A DNA stretch of 15,617 bases from CAZLQF01 sp964561545 (GCA_964561545.1 CAZLQF010000050.1:1-15617), one strand, 5' to 3'. Shown: positions 1-8,341, counted from the stretch's first letter. Notes: generated by a model not told the origin, from the sequence alone. Numbers and translations: made by a program.

Positions 1-114
1 ATTGCCCAGACAATCCCATTGCATGTCCGAACCCATGAAATGGGTGGCATTTGCATTCATCGTAATCAACGATGCAGAAAACACTAATAAAATGACTGTA
101 CTAAGATTCCTCAT
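1..114 (-). CDS. Secreted surface protein, N-terminal fragment (probable T9SS cargo)
   Basis: Partial minus-strand gene: ATG at 114, 38 codons visible, cut by the window edge. The start MRNLSTVILLVFSASL is a typical signal peptide with a positive residue, a hydrophobic core and a likely cleavage after ANA (about residue 23). The mature start THFMGSDMQWDCLGN resembles, from memory, the start of large Bacteroidota adhesin-like proteins (ATHxxGGxxxYxCLGN) that carry PKD-type domains and a gliding-motility-associated C-terminal sorting domain. Such proteins are exported by type IX secretion to the cell surface. The C-terminal domain that would prove this lies outside the window. It is separated from the next minus-strand gene by 459 bases, so it probably has its own promoter, but I could not identify one confidently. 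The secreted nature is well supported; the family assignment is inference. Confidence 0.65.
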   Translation of the reverse strand, partial: MRNLSTVILLVFSASLITMNANATHFMGSDMQWDCLGN

Positions 115-222
115 TTTGAACAGACTTTTAGTTAATAAAACGAATTTCAATTTTAAACAAAATTTAACAAAAAATAAATAAAATTAACTTAAAATTTTTG
201 TTTACATTTTAAAATTGACGAA

Positions 223-272
223 TAGAGCTAATTATGGATTACCACAATCCTGATTGTTCTATATTGGCTCTA
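223..272. repeat. Nested inverted repeat
   Basis: Outer arms TAGAGC (223-228) and GCTCTA (267-272) enclose a second perfect repeat, GGATT (236-240) and AATCC (246-250), with a five-base loop ACCAC. Either strand could fold. It lies four bases from the larger inverted repeat at 276-339. Function unknown. Confidence 0.45.
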
Positions 273-275
273 AAC

Positions 276-339
276 TTAACATGCCATGATTATTTTTATA
301 AATATTAATTTTAAAATAAACCATCATCAGGCATGTTAA
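276..339. repeat. Long imperfect inverted repeat / hairpin
   Basis: TTAACATGCC (276-285) pairs perfectly with GGCATGTTAA (330-339). The stem continues with ATGAT (286-290) against ATCAT (323-327) across a two-base bulge, then TATTTT (291-296) against AAAATA (313-318), offset by four unpaired bases on the right arm. It has no T-tract typical of a terminator on either side. The left arm also overlaps an alternative partner: TAAACTTAACA (271-281) is complementary to TGTTAAGTTTA (465-475). Confidence 0.55.
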
Positions 340-573
340 TTTGTTAGCATTTATAAAGCTCTGTGCTTTTAAAATGGTTTTTTAAAATTATTTCTACACA
401 TAATTAACAAAAAATAAAGAGGTTATAGTTTCTTTGCCAAAAAGTTATGGGTAGAATCAACATGTGTTAAGTTTAAATAACCAACATCTTCAGGTCGTCT
501 TTATATAGTTATGAAGCTGTTAATATCATGTTCAGGGTAGTTTGAAAACTTACTTATGGTTAAAAGACCATTT

Positions 574-1368
574 TTATGATAGAGATTGGTTTTGATTGTG
601 TAAATTATTGATTTTCTTGATCTCGTGATTATTTAATTTGCGCCATTTACCAAGTGGTAGTCTTTTTTTTGTTAAACCTGCATAAACAATTCTTTCCAGG
701 TTTTCCACATGATATCCCAAAGATTTAAACATCCTTCTTATTATTCTGTTTCTACCAGAGTGTAATCTTACATTTAATAAGCGCTGGTTTTGGTTGGACA
801 AGAAAGATATGGCATCAAAATATGCTGGCCCATCTTCCAATTGAATGCCCTGTATCAATGCTTTTTTGTTATCTTTAGTAAGCGGTTGGTTAAGTTTAAC
901 GGTATATATTTTTTCAACTTGCTTAGATGGATGCATTAAATTATTGGCCAAAGCTCCGTTATTCGTAAATAGTAAAAGCCCGGAAGTATTTCGATCCAGT
1001 CTACCTACTGGAAATAATTTTAAGGGTGATGCGTTTTCAACCAAATCTATTGCCTTTTTTCTGTTTTGAGGGTCATGAGAAGTTGTAATATAATTTTTAG
1101 GTTTATTAAGGAGAACGTATTCAAACTTCTCAAAAGTGACTGGCTTGTCTTTAAATAAAACAATGTCTGAAGGATTAATACGGGTGCCTAATTCCGTGAT
1201 TTTTTGACCATTAACCTTAATTAACCCTTGCTTAATGTATTCATCTGCCTTTCTTCTCGATGTAAAACCAGCATTTGATAGAAATTTGTTCAAACGGATG
1301 CTATTCTCGAAGTGATGGTAATTTGGTTGGCTTTCATTAAAATGAGATTTTTTATTAGAAGGGTTCAT
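574..1368 (-). CDS. rluB: RluB-like 23S rRNA pseudouridine synthase
   Basis: Isomerises a uridine in rRNA to pseudouridine during ribosome assembly. The 264-residue protein has an N-terminal S4 RNA-binding domain (about residues 24-70, with RLNKFLSNAGFTSRRKADEY) and an RsuA/RluB/RluF catalytic domain. The catalytic aspartate is D125 in GRLDRNTSGLLLFTN (122-136). RluB-like stretches follow: NLMHPSKQVEKIYTVKL (143-159), IQLEDGPAYF (175-184), and SGRNRIIRRMF (204-214). The GIQLEDGPA stretch resembles E. coli RluB (U2605 of 23S rRNA) more than RsuA, RluE or RluF, but substrate choice is inferred. The first about 20 residues are a polar extension not needed for the fold. ATG start at 1368; it diverges from the next gene across 56 bases. 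The enzyme class is certain and the exact target site less so. Confidence 0.88.
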   Translation of the reverse strand: MNPSNKKSHFNESQPNYHHFENSIRLNKFLSNAGFTSRRKADEYIKQGLIKVNGQKITELGTRINPSDIVLFKDKPVTFEKFEYVLLNKPKNYITTSHDPQNRKKAIDLVENASPLKLFPVGRLDRNTSGLLLFTNNGALANNLMHPSKQVEKIYTVKLNQPLTKDNKKALIQGIQLEDGPAYFDAISFLSNQNQRLLNVRLHSGRNRIIRRMFKSLGYHVENLERIVYAGLTKKRLPLGKWRKLNNHEIKKINNLHNQNQSLS

Positions 1369-1424
1369 TTTTGGAAAAAATTTTTTTGTGCGATTTTTGC
1401 AATCTAATTTAAAATTATTGTATT

Positions 1425-3200
1425 ATGAAGAAGTGTGGAATTCTTTTAAGCCTCCTGGTCATTGTATCTTCATCCGTAGCTGGTTTTGAGATAAATAGGA
1501 TATGCAATGCATCAGGTAGTGCTAAAGTTAACATCTATTGGAATAAGCTGACAGACACTTGCAACGGTTTTAATAAATATAAAATTCATGTAAGGGAAAC
1601 GCAAAATGGAAGTTTTAGGGTTGTGGATAGTATTAGTGATCCTGAAATTGAGAATTTTGTGCACAAACCCAATAATCTGAATAACGTTGCCAATTGGAAT
1701 TATTATATAGAAGCTGAATTGGATTGTCCTTCGGGTGCTAACGTTAAATATTCTGACACTGTTAAGGTAGACAAAGAATCCCCTGCACCTGTCCTAATCG
1801 ACTCTGTGAGTATTGAAAATAACAATCCTGTTATTGGGTGGGAAGAAAATTCTGAGGAAGATATTGAAGGTTATATAATTGACTATGTGAATCAAGACAA
1901 TGGAAGAACCCAATCATTGGATACGGTCTATGGTAAGACCAACACGCTATATATTGATTCTATCCAGGGCACTCCATCAGTAAGCAGTGAAAAATACCGT
2001 ATATCAGCAATGGATTCATGCGGTAATATTAGCCAAATTAACCAAAACCCACACACTTCTATTAATTTAGAAGTAAGTCAGGATTCCTGTAATGGAACTG
2101 TCAATATGAGCTGGAGTAACTACAAAGGTTGGGAGGTAGATTCAATAACGGTATTTTCAAGAACCAACGATAGCGGTAGTTTTGAAAGAGAAAAAGGAGT
2201 AGATGGATTGGCTACCAGTACCAAAATCAAGGACGTACAAAATCAAACTGATTATGAATTTTTTGTAAGGGCTTACAAAAATGGTGATCCTAAAATAACG
2301 AGTAAATCTAATACTGTCAACATTAGGGTAAGTATAGTAATAAGACCCAACTTTCTGTATTTAAGTAATGTTTCTGTTGTTGACAGTAATGTAGTAGTAA
2401 ACTGGCTTATTGATCGTAAAAGTGGTATTAAAGAATTTATCATTTACCGCGGTTCCCAGCCTTCCTCCATGCAGGCAATCGATAGAATTCCTTACAATGG
2501 GCAAACATCTTTTCAATACGTAGATACCACTATTAATCCAGGGGATGAAAGAAAATTTTACAGGATTGTAGCTGAGGATTTGTGTGGGGGTACAAATGAT
2601 CGGAGCAACTTAGCTGCGAATATGTTACTAAGGGTTGAAAATGACGATCAAAGAAAAGGATTAACATGGGATCCATACATTAATTGGGCTGGCGGTCTAA
2701 GTCATTTTGAAGTGCAAAGAAACATAAACGTAGCGGATAGTGGAATGTGGAATACGATAGATACCGTAAGAAACCGACCCTTGGCATATAGTGATTATCC
2801 TGAAAGTGATAATGTAAGTGATGATGGTATCTGCTATAGGATTGTAGCTCGGGAAGAAAGCGAAAATGAATTTGGCATAAAAGCAAGTAGTAACTCGAAT
2901 GTGGTTTGCGTTTACAATGACGCGATTGTTTTTATTCCCAATGCTATGAATCCCACAGGTATCGTTGATAAATTCAAATTAAAGGGACGGTTTATAGATT
3001 ATGAACGCTCCAGCATGCGGATATACAACAGATGGGGACAAAAAGTATATAAAACGGATAATATAAGTGAGGGGTGGGATGGCACTTTCCAAGATTCTGA
3101 TGAATATGTGCCTTTTGGAACCTATGAGTATGTCATTATTATTTATGGTAAGAACAATGAAAAAAATGTACATAAAGGCGAGGTACATGTGATTGACTAA
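1425..3200 (+). CDS. FN3-like surface protein with type B T9SS sorting domain
   Basis: A 591-residue secreted protein. Residues 1-20 form a signal peptide (KK, hydrophobic core, then SSSVAG). The middle, about 20-497, looks like some five fibronectin-III/Ig-like beta modules, each with recurring strand patterns (for example NWLIDRKSGIKEFIIYR and FYRIVAEDLCGG). The C-terminal about 93 residues, from DAIVFIPNAMNP, carry the gliding-motility-associated C-terminal pattern: FIPNAxxP, then MRIYNRWGQKVY, then GWDGTF, then VPFGTYEYVI. In the known family this tail sends the protein through the type IX secretion system to the surface (type B sorting, TIGR04131-like). Its partner is usually a PorP/SprF-like protein, which is not in this window. 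It is first in a run with ybeY, whose likely ATG follows its stop by one base, so the two are probably co-transcribed. Specific ligand unknown. Confidence 0.85.
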   Translation: MKKCGILLSLLVIVSSSVAGFEINRICNASGSAKVNIYWNKLTDTCNGFNKYKIHVRETQNGSFRVVDSISDPEIENFVHKPNNLNNVANWNYYIEAELDCPSGANVKYSDTVKVDKESPAPVLIDSVSIENNNPVIGWEENSEEDIEGYIIDYVNQDNGRTQSLDTVYGKTNTLYIDSIQGTPSVSSEKYRISAMDSCGNISQINQNPHTSINLEVSQDSCNGTVNMSWSNYKGWEVDSITVFSRTNDSGSFEREKGVDGLATSTKIKDVQNQTDYEFFVRAYKNGDPKITSKSNTVNIRVSIVIRPNFLYLSNVSVVDSNVVVNWLIDRKSGIKEFIIYRGSQPSSMQAIDRIPYNGQTSFQYVDTTINPGDERKFYRIVAEDLCGGTNDRSNLAANMLLRVENDDQRKGLTWDPYINWAGGLSHFEVQRNINVADSGMWNTIDTVRNRPLAYSDYPESDNVSDDGICYRIVAREESENEFGIKASSNSNVVCVYNDAIVFIPNAMNPTGIVDKFKLKGRFIDYERSSMRIYNRWGQKVYKTDNISEGWDGTFQDSDEYVPFGTYEYVIIIYGKNNEKNVHKGEVHVID

Positions 3201-3201
3201 A

Positions 3202-3639
3202 ATGAAGGATTCCAATTTTCAATTTTTTGATTCAGAACATAGTGGTTTGGAAACCGATTCGGCTTTTATGGAAAACGCATTATCATGCGTGGGTAATGAG
3301 GAAAAGGTTAATATCATTGGAGTTAATTTTATTTTTCTTGATGATGAAGAATTAAGAGATTATAATAAACAATATTTGGATCGGGATGACTATACAGACG
3401 TTATTTCTTTTAACTTATCTGAAGATGAAAACGTAGAAGGGGAAGTTTATTTAAGTTACGACCGGGTTAAAGAAAACAGTGATTGCTACGATGTTTCGGA
3501 AGAACAAGAACTGATGAGGGTTATGGTTCATGGGCTTTTGCATCTTATTGGCTACCAAGATGGCACAGAAGCTGAAAAAAATCAAATGAAAGAAAAAGAG
3601 GATCACTATTTAAGTAAATGCGTAGAACACAAAAGTTGA
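3202..3639 (+). CDS. ybeY: Endoribonuclease YbeY (rRNA maturation)
   Basis: Zinc-dependent single-strand endoribonuclease involved in 16S rRNA 3'-end maturation and ribosome quality control. With ATG at 3202 the protein has 145 residues. A TTG three codons earlier (3193) would overlap the upstream gene and is less likely. The family core is present: LRDYNKQYLDRDDYTDVISF (51-70), then the metal motif HGLLHLIGYQD (110-120), then a KEKEDHYL tail. H110 and H114 match the first two zinc ligands. The third, His in the usual HGxLHLxGYDH, is replaced here by Asp (D120), a variant I recall from other Bacteroidota YbeY proteins. It sits one base after the stop of the surface-protein gene and 72 bases before mnmG. 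Confidence 0.93.
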   Translation: MKDSNFQFFDSEHSGLETDSAFMENALSCVGNEEKVNIIGVNFIFLDDEELRDYNKQYLDRDDYTDVISFNLSEDENVEGEVYLSYDRVKENSDCYDVSEEQELMRVMVHGLLHLIGYQDGTEAEKNQMKEKEDHYLSKCVEHKS

Positions 3640-3711
3640 TAAGATAACCGTTGAAAGGAACCAGGTTTTAAATAATAAATGATTAATAAATAGAGAAAAA
3701 AGCTTGCAATT

Positions 3712-5577
3712 ATGCAACAAGAATATGATGTAATAGTAGTTGGTGGTGGCCATGCAGGTTGTGAAGCGGCAGCATCCGCTGCTAAATTGGGGTCAAGTGT
3801 TTTGCTGGTCACCATGGATATGAATAAAATCGCTCAAATGTCATGTAATCCTGCCATGGGAGGAATTGCAAAAGGACAAATTATCCGCGAAATCGATGCT
3901 TTAGGAGGGTATTCAGGTATTGTAGCGGACAAAAGCATGGTGCAATTTAGGATGCTTAATAAGTCGAAAGGTCCTGCTATGTGGAGCCCGCGTACGCAAA
4001 ATGACCGGTTAAGATTTGCTGAATATTGGCGGTTGACCTTAGAACAAATTGAAAATGTCCATTTTTGGCAAGAAATGGGCAAGGAACTCATTTTTGAAGG
4101 TGAGCGGGTTGTAGGTGTTCGAACACAATTGGGCGTGGAATTTAGTGCAAAATCCGTGGTGCTAACCAATGGAACATTTCTTAATGGGCTCATTCATATA
4201 GGCGAAACCAATTTTGGTGGTGGTAGAGCAGGTGAACAGGCAGCTACTGGTTTAAGTAAACAACTATTAGATCGGGGTTTCAAAACCGGTCGGATGAAAA
4301 CTGGAACGCCTCCCAGAATTGATGGAAGGTCCATTGATTATTCCCAGTTAGAAGAACAAAAAGGAGATGAGAACCCGGAAAAGTTTTCATTTTCAGATGA
4401 AACAGAAACACCTAAACGGCAACTAAGCTGTTACATCGGATATACCAATGCAGAAGTGCATGATACCTTAAAACAAGGATTTGACAGATCCCCTATGTTT
4501 AACGGAAGGATGCAAAGCATTGGGCCAAGGTACTGTCCTTCAATAGAAGATAAAATTGATCGATTTGCTGATAAAGACAGCCACCAATTGTTCGTAGAAC
4601 CTGAAGGATGGAACACCATTGAGGTATATGTAAATGGCTTTTCTACGTCTTTACCATTTGATGTACAATTGGATGGGATACGCAAGATAAGAGGGTTTGA
4701 AAACGCCAGGCTTTTCAGACCCGGCTATGCCATAGAATATGACTTTTTCCAACCCCAGCAATTGCAACCTACCTTGGAGACTAAATACATAGAGAATTTG
4801 TATTTTGCAGGTCAAATCAATGGCACTACAGGTTATGAAGAAGCAGGATGCCAGGGCTTAATTGCTGGTATTAATGCCCATCTTAAAGTTAATGGAAAGC
4901 AGCCTTTTGTCCTAAAAAGGTCGGATGCCTATATTGGCGTTCTCATTGATGATCTGATTAACAAAGGTACAGATGAGCCTTATAGAATGTTTACATCCCG
5001 TGCTGAATATAGGATGTTGTTAAGACAGGATAATGCAGATCTAAGGCTTACGCCCATCAGCTATCAATTAGGATTGGCAGAAAAGGAAAGGTATGACCGT
5101 GTTAAACAAAAGGAGCGGGATATTGATGCCATCAGAAATTTCTTTACCAAGGAAAATGCACCTTTAGAAGCGTTAAATCAAGTCTTAGATGCGGCAGAAT
5201 CCAAACCGCTTCAACAAAAGGTAAAATTACTAAGTGTTTTGAAAAGGCCCCACATTGACATTCACATGATTAGGCATCATATTCCAAAGGTTGCTGATTT
5301 TCTTGAACAATATGACTATGAAACTGTAGATGAGGCTGGTGTTCAAATGAAGTATGCCGATTTCATAGAAAAGGAAAATGAAATGGTCGATAAAATGAAT
5401 AAACTGGAAGATATTAAAATTCATCCCAGCATTGACTTTGAAAATATTAAGGCCTTGTCATTTGAGGGTAAAGAAAAACTGGATGAAATTAAACCGGCTA
5501 CCATTGGCCAAGCGTCAAGAATAAGTGGTGTATCTCCTGCTGACATTTCCGTTTTGTTGGTCTATTTGGGAAGATAA
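3712..5577 (+). CDS. mnmG: tRNA U34 carboxymethylaminomethyl synthase, FAD subunit MnmG (GidA)
   Basis: With its GTPase partner MnmE it installs the carboxymethylaminomethyl group at C5 of wobble uridine U34 in certain tRNAs, using FAD, NADH and methylene-tetrahydrofolate. The 621 residues match the usual length. The Rossmann FAD motif is VVGGGHAGCEAA (9-20). Further hallmarks are SCNPAMGGIAKG (44-55, with C45), MKTGTPPR, PRYCPSIEDKIDRF (C275, at the position of the conserved catalytic cysteine, C277 in E. coli), INGTTGYEEAGCQGL and MFTSRAEYRMLLRQDNADLR. The C-terminal helical domain that contacts MnmE and tRNA is complete, ending with an ISGVSPADISVLLVYL-type stretch. MnmE is not encoded here. 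The next gene begins 12 bases after the stop. In many bacteria gidA lies close to oriC, which fits the parS-like sites downstream. No oddities. Confidence 0.98.
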   Translation: MQQEYDVIVVGGGHAGCEAAASAAKLGSSVLLVTMDMNKIAQMSCNPAMGGIAKGQIIREIDALGGYSGIVADKSMVQFRMLNKSKGPAMWSPRTQNDRLRFAEYWRLTLEQIENVHFWQEMGKELIFEGERVVGVRTQLGVEFSAKSVVLTNGTFLNGLIHIGETNFGGGRAGEQAATGLSKQLLDRGFKTGRMKTGTPPRIDGRSIDYSQLEEQKGDENPEKFSFSDETETPKRQLSCYIGYTNAEVHDTLKQGFDRSPMFNGRMQSIGPRYCPSIEDKIDRFADKDSHQLFVEPEGWNTIEVYVNGFSTSLPFDVQLDGIRKIRGFENARLFRPGYAIEYDFFQPQQLQPTLETKYIENLYFAGQINGTTGYEEAGCQGLIAGINAHLKVNGKQPFVLKRSDAYIGVLIDDLINKGTDEPYRMFTSRAEYRMLLRQDNADLRLTPISYQLGLAEKERYDRVKQKERDIDAIRNFFTKENAPLEALNQVLDAAESKPLQQKVKLLSVLKRPHIDIHMIRHHIPKVADFLEQYDYETVDEAGVQMKYADFIEKENEMVDKMNKLEDIKIHPSIDFENIKALSFEGKEKLDEIKPATIGQASRISGVSPADISVLLVYLGR

Positions 5578-5581
5578 GGGG
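5577..5581 (+). promoter_or_regulatory. Shine-Dalgarno site supporting a TTG start
   Basis: AGGGG lies eight bases before the TTG at 5590 and overlaps the mnmG stop codon. Clear Shine-Dalgarno sequences are uncommon in Bacteroidota, so this one helps decide the non-ATG start and suggests translational coupling to mnmG. Confidence 0.5.
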
Positions 5582-5589
5582 TTGGTAAT

Positions 5590-7212
5590 TTGAAAAAGGC
5601 TATCCATGCAGTTGCGATCATCGGAGGAATCATGCTTTTGGCGGCTTGTGCTGTTAAAGTAGCTCCAAAAGGTGGCGAAAAAGATAAAACCCCTCCTAAG
5701 TTAGTAACAGCCAATCCGGCCCTGTTTACCAAAAACTTTGATCAAAAAGAAATAACCCTTAAGTTCGATGAATTTTTTACATTAAATCAGCCTCAACAAA
5801 ACGTTATTATTTCGCCTCCACTCAAGTATCAAGCAGAATATAAAATTAGAGGAAAAAAACTAAAGATCCTCATTGATGAACCTTTGAAAAATAACACAAC
5901 GTATACCATCAACTTTGGAAATACCATCAAAGATTACCATGAGGGGAATGCTAAAAAAGGATTTAAATATGTTTTCAGCACAGGTGATTACATTGATTCT
6001 TTAAGCGTTAAAGGTAAAATAGTCAATGGCCGGGATCTTAAGCCTGCCTCAGGTGTAAAAGTATTGCTTCACAATAACCTGCATGATTCAGCTATTTACA
6101 AGGAAAGGCCTTTCTATTATGGGCTAACTGATGATGAAGGAAATTTTGAACTTGATTATCTTAAAAAAGATAACTACCGGTTATATGTTTTAGATGATTT
6201 AAATGATGATTATCGCAAGGATGAAGGAGAGCGATTTGGCTATTTAAAGGACCTTCTCAAATTAAAAAAAGATACAACGCTTAAAGATATACGGATATAC
6301 CAAGAGGAACCAATTGAGCCAGAAGTTATTAAATCACAAGAATTAAAACCAGGTAAAATCAAGGTTGAATTCAATAAACCCATAGATACCTTTTATTACA
6401 ACTTTAATTGGGGTACCAGCAATAAAAAGAAAAGTTGGCAATTCAGTGAGTTTTTAAGCCATACGAAAGATTCTGCCCTAATATGGCATGATCATTTAAA
6501 GGCTGATTCAATTAAATCATCCATTTTTAATGATAACTTTTCTCAATCATTAAAATTTTATAGAGGTCCTGCAGATACGTTAACCCAACAGCCATTTAAA
6601 ATCAGGTCCAATTTTAGTGATGGTACTTATATACCAGGTGAGGAACTTCAATTAAGATTTCCAACACCGATAGCTTCTTTTAATCCTGCTCAAATTATCC
6701 TTTTGAAAGATTCTGTAGAAACAAATAGGGAGTTTGATTTTAAATTAACAAATCCTGCTAAAAGAAATCTACAAATCAAAAATCAACTAAAACAGGACTC
6801 ATCCTACAGAATTAAAGCGGAAGAAGGTGCTTTTCATGATATGTACGGGAGGACTAATCAAACTTTTGATCAAACGTTTCACGTGGAAAATCAAAATAAC
6901 TATGGCGTTTTATCGCTTAACATTAATAAAACAAATGTTAAAGCCCCGGTTATTATTTACCTCTATAGTGATCAAGATAAAATAATAAGGAAAAAGTACA
7001 TTGAAAATTCAAGAAAATTGGGATTCAATTGGCTTAAGCCTAAAACCTACCATGTGCGGGCTGTAGTTGATAAAAACAAAAATAAACGTTGGGATCCCGG
7101 CAATTTTTCATTGAAGACTTTGCCTGAGCGTGTAATTGAGTATCCGGAACCTATAGAAATAAGAGCAAATTGGGAATTGCTGGATCTTGAATTTCAAATT
7201 AAGGAGAAGTAG
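5590..7212 (+). CDS. Ig-like (Big_5-type) domain lipoprotein
   Basis: A 540-residue predicted lipoprotein. The start is TTG at 5590: it gives MKKAIHAVAIIGG followed by the lipobox LAAC (17-20), a textbook lipoprotein signal, while the next in-frame ATG (residue 15) would remove the charged n-region. Residues about 34-131 resemble the Big_5/SbsA Ig-like domain of Bacteroidota lipoproteins: TPPKLVTANP, then ITLKFDEFF, then NTTYTINFGNTIKDYHEGN and YVFSTGDYIDS. A carboxypeptidase-regulatory-like beta module follows (about 137-215, GKIVNGRDLKPASGVKVLL, with DDEGNFELDYLKKDNYRLY). The C-terminal half is beta-rich and ends with a KPKTYHVRAVVDKNKNKRWD-type stretch. The protein probably sits in the outer membrane; no enzymatic role is visible. 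It follows mnmG by 12 bases and its last 14 bases overlap the convergent bshA gene. Residues around 431 are encoded by a parS-like site. Confidence 0.8.
   Translation: MKKAIHAVAIIGGIMLLAACAVKVAPKGGEKDKTPPKLVTANPALFTKNFDQKEITLKFDEFFTLNQPQQNVIISPPLKYQAEYKIRGKKLKILIDEPLKNNTTYTINFGNTIKDYHEGNAKKGFKYVFSTGDYIDSLSVKGKIVNGRDLKPASGVKVLLHNNLHDSAIYKERPFYYGLTDDEGNFELDYLKKDNYRLYVLDDLNDDYRKDEGERFGYLKDLLKLKKDTTLKDIRIYQEEPIEPEVIKSQELKPGKIKVEFNKPIDTFYYNFNWGTSNKKKSWQFSEFLSHTKDSALIWHDHLKADSIKSSIFNDNFSQSLKFYRGPADTLTQQPFKIRSNFSDGTYIPGEELQLRFPTPIASFNPAQIILLKDSVETNREFDFKLTNPAKRNLQIKNQLKQDSSYRIKAEEGAFHDMYGRTNQTFDQTFHVENQNNYGVLSLNINKTNVKAPVIIYLYSDQDKIIRKKYIENSRKLGFNWLKPKTYHVRAVVDKNKNKRWDPGNFSLKTLPERVIEYPEPIEIRANWELLDLEFQIKEK
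6875..6890 (+). other. parS-like site 1 (ParB-binding motif)
   Basis: CGTTTCACGTGGAAAA matches 14 of 16 bases of the generic parS consensus TGTTTCACGTGRAACA. It lies inside the Ig-like lipoprotein gene, with CAC|GTG in codon phase (Phe-His-Val-Glu). It is the first of four sites that share the core TTTCACGTGRAA. Confidence 0.6.
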
Positions 7213-8341
7213 CCTTTATTCGCTCGAGGATGGTTTGGTAATAATTCTCGTAAATGGGGAGAATTTTATAAATATCATAGCTTTTGGCCCTTTCGTAGGC
7301 AGCTTTTTTAAATTTTTTTAAACGTTCCTCATTTTGGAGCAAGTATAAACCCTTTTCAGTCATAGCCTGTACATCGCCTACATCACAAGTAAAACCATTT
7401 TCTTGATTAATAATTACTTCCGGCAAACCACCTGTATTTGATGCAATTACAGGAACTTCACAAGCCATTGCTTCAAGGGCTGCTAAACCAAAGCTTTCAC
7501 TTTCGGAGGGCAATAGAAATAGGTCTGATATGGATAAGACCTTTTCGACAGCATCGATCTTACCCAAAAATTGAACATCCGGACAGAATGGAGATTCCCT
7601 ACAAATTTTTTCTGCTGTGGCTCGCTCCGGGCCATCCCCAACCATTACCAATTTAGCGTGAGTGTTTTTTCTTATTTCGCTAAAAATGCGTACCACATCC
7701 TGAACCCTTTTAACTTCCCTGAAATTGGAAATATGAGATATGATCTTTTCTCCATTAGGAGCAATGGATGCTTTAAAATCTGGGTAGTCCTGTTTGTTAA
7801 ATACTTTAAGGTCCAAAAAATTGGGAATTACCTCTATGGTATTTTCGATATCAAAATTGCTATAGGTGGCGTCTTTTAAGTATTGAGACACCGCAGTAAC
7901 CCCATCTGATTTGTTGATAGAAAAGGTAACGGCTGATTCGTAAGAAGCGTCCTTGCCCACCAAAGTGATGTCGGTACCGTGTAAAGTGGTAACAATGGGA
8001 ATGGTATAATGCTGGGTTTCCAGGATCTGTTTGGCCATAAAAGCTGCAAAAGCATGTGGAATGGCATAATGGACATGCAATAAGTCGAGTTGCTCATATT
8101 TGATGATGTCTACCAACTTACTGGTAAGTGCCAATTCATAAGGTGGATATTGGAATAAAGGATAATTGAGGACATTGACCTCGTGGAAATAAAGGTTTTT
8201 CCCAAAATTTTCAAGCCTTGCAGGTTGACTATAAGTGATGAAATGGACCTCGTGGCCTTTTTCTGCCAAAGCTTTACCTAATTCAGTAGCAACTACGCCA
8301 CTTCCCCCAAAAGTTGGGTAACAAACAATGCCAATTTTCAT
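7199..8341 (-). CDS. bshA: N-acetyl-alpha-D-glucosaminyl L-malate synthase BshA
   Basis: First enzyme of bacillithiol synthesis: it transfers GlcNAc from UDP-GlcNAc to L-malate. The 380-residue protein is a GT4-family glycosyltransferase of GT-B fold. The N-terminal half starts with MKIGIVCYPTFGGSGVVATE, the near-invariant BshA opening, and has THFITYSQP-like (HFITYSQPARL, 33-43) and TTLHGTDITLVG (118-129). The C-terminal half has ISNFREVKRVQDV (204-216), VMVGDGPE (232-239) and the donor-binding EX7E motif in ESFGLAALE (282-290), followed by SNTGGLPEVI. All family features are intact. It follows the threonine dehydrogenase gene by 40 bases from stop 8354 to ATG 8341, in fact only 12 intervening bases, so the pair is likely one transcript. 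BshB and BshC are not in this window. Its 3' end overlaps the convergent lipoprotein gene by 14 bases. Confidence 0.95.
   Translation of the reverse strand: MKIGIVCYPTFGGSGVVATELGKALAEKGHEVHFITYSQPARLENFGKNLYFHEVNVLNYPLFQYPPYELALTSKLVDIIKYEQLDLLHVHYAIPHAFAAFMAKQILETQHYTIPIVTTLHGTDITLVGKDASYESAVTFSINKSDGVTAVSQYLKDATYSNFDIENTIEVIPNFLDLKVFNKQDYPDFKASIAPNGEKIISHISNFREVKRVQDVVRIFSEIRKNTHAKLVMVGDGPERATAEKICRESPFCPDVQFLGKIDAVEKVLSISDLFLLPSESESFGLAALEAMACEVPVIASNTGGLPEVIINQENGFTCDVGDVQAMTEKGLYLLQNEERLKKFKKAAYERAKSYDIYKILPIYENYYQTILERIKATSP

Larger units (their letters stand above)
115..573. other. AT-rich intergenic region with inverted repeats, no gene seen
   Basis: This 459-base gap between two minus-strand genes has no credible coding frame. 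It is very AT-rich, with A/T runs and a 15-base low-complexity repeat (164-178 and 404-418). Two neighbouring inverted-repeat structures (223-272 and 276-339) lie in it. It must hold the promoter of the gene starting at 114 and the 3' end signal of the rluB-like gene, but neither is a clear match to consensus. Confidence 0.6.

Noticed and set aside
164..418. 15-base direct repeat TTAACAAAAAATAAA at 164-178 and 404-418
   Set aside because: Low-complexity A-rich sequence in a very AT-rich gap; chance is a sufficient explanation.
556..571. ATGGT/ACCAT hairpin just past the stop of the rluB-like gene, considered as its terminator
   Set aside because: Only five pairs, AT-rich, and no T-tract directly after it on the minus strand.
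1369..1424. Promoter for the FN3-like surface protein in the 56-base divergent gap
   Set aside because: TTTG motifs are present, but no box near TAnnTTTG is correctly spaced; the match is too loose to list.
3193..3201. Earlier TTG start for ybeY
   Set aside because: It adds only three residues, overlaps the upstream stop, and an ATG follows at 3202, so the ATG is preferred.
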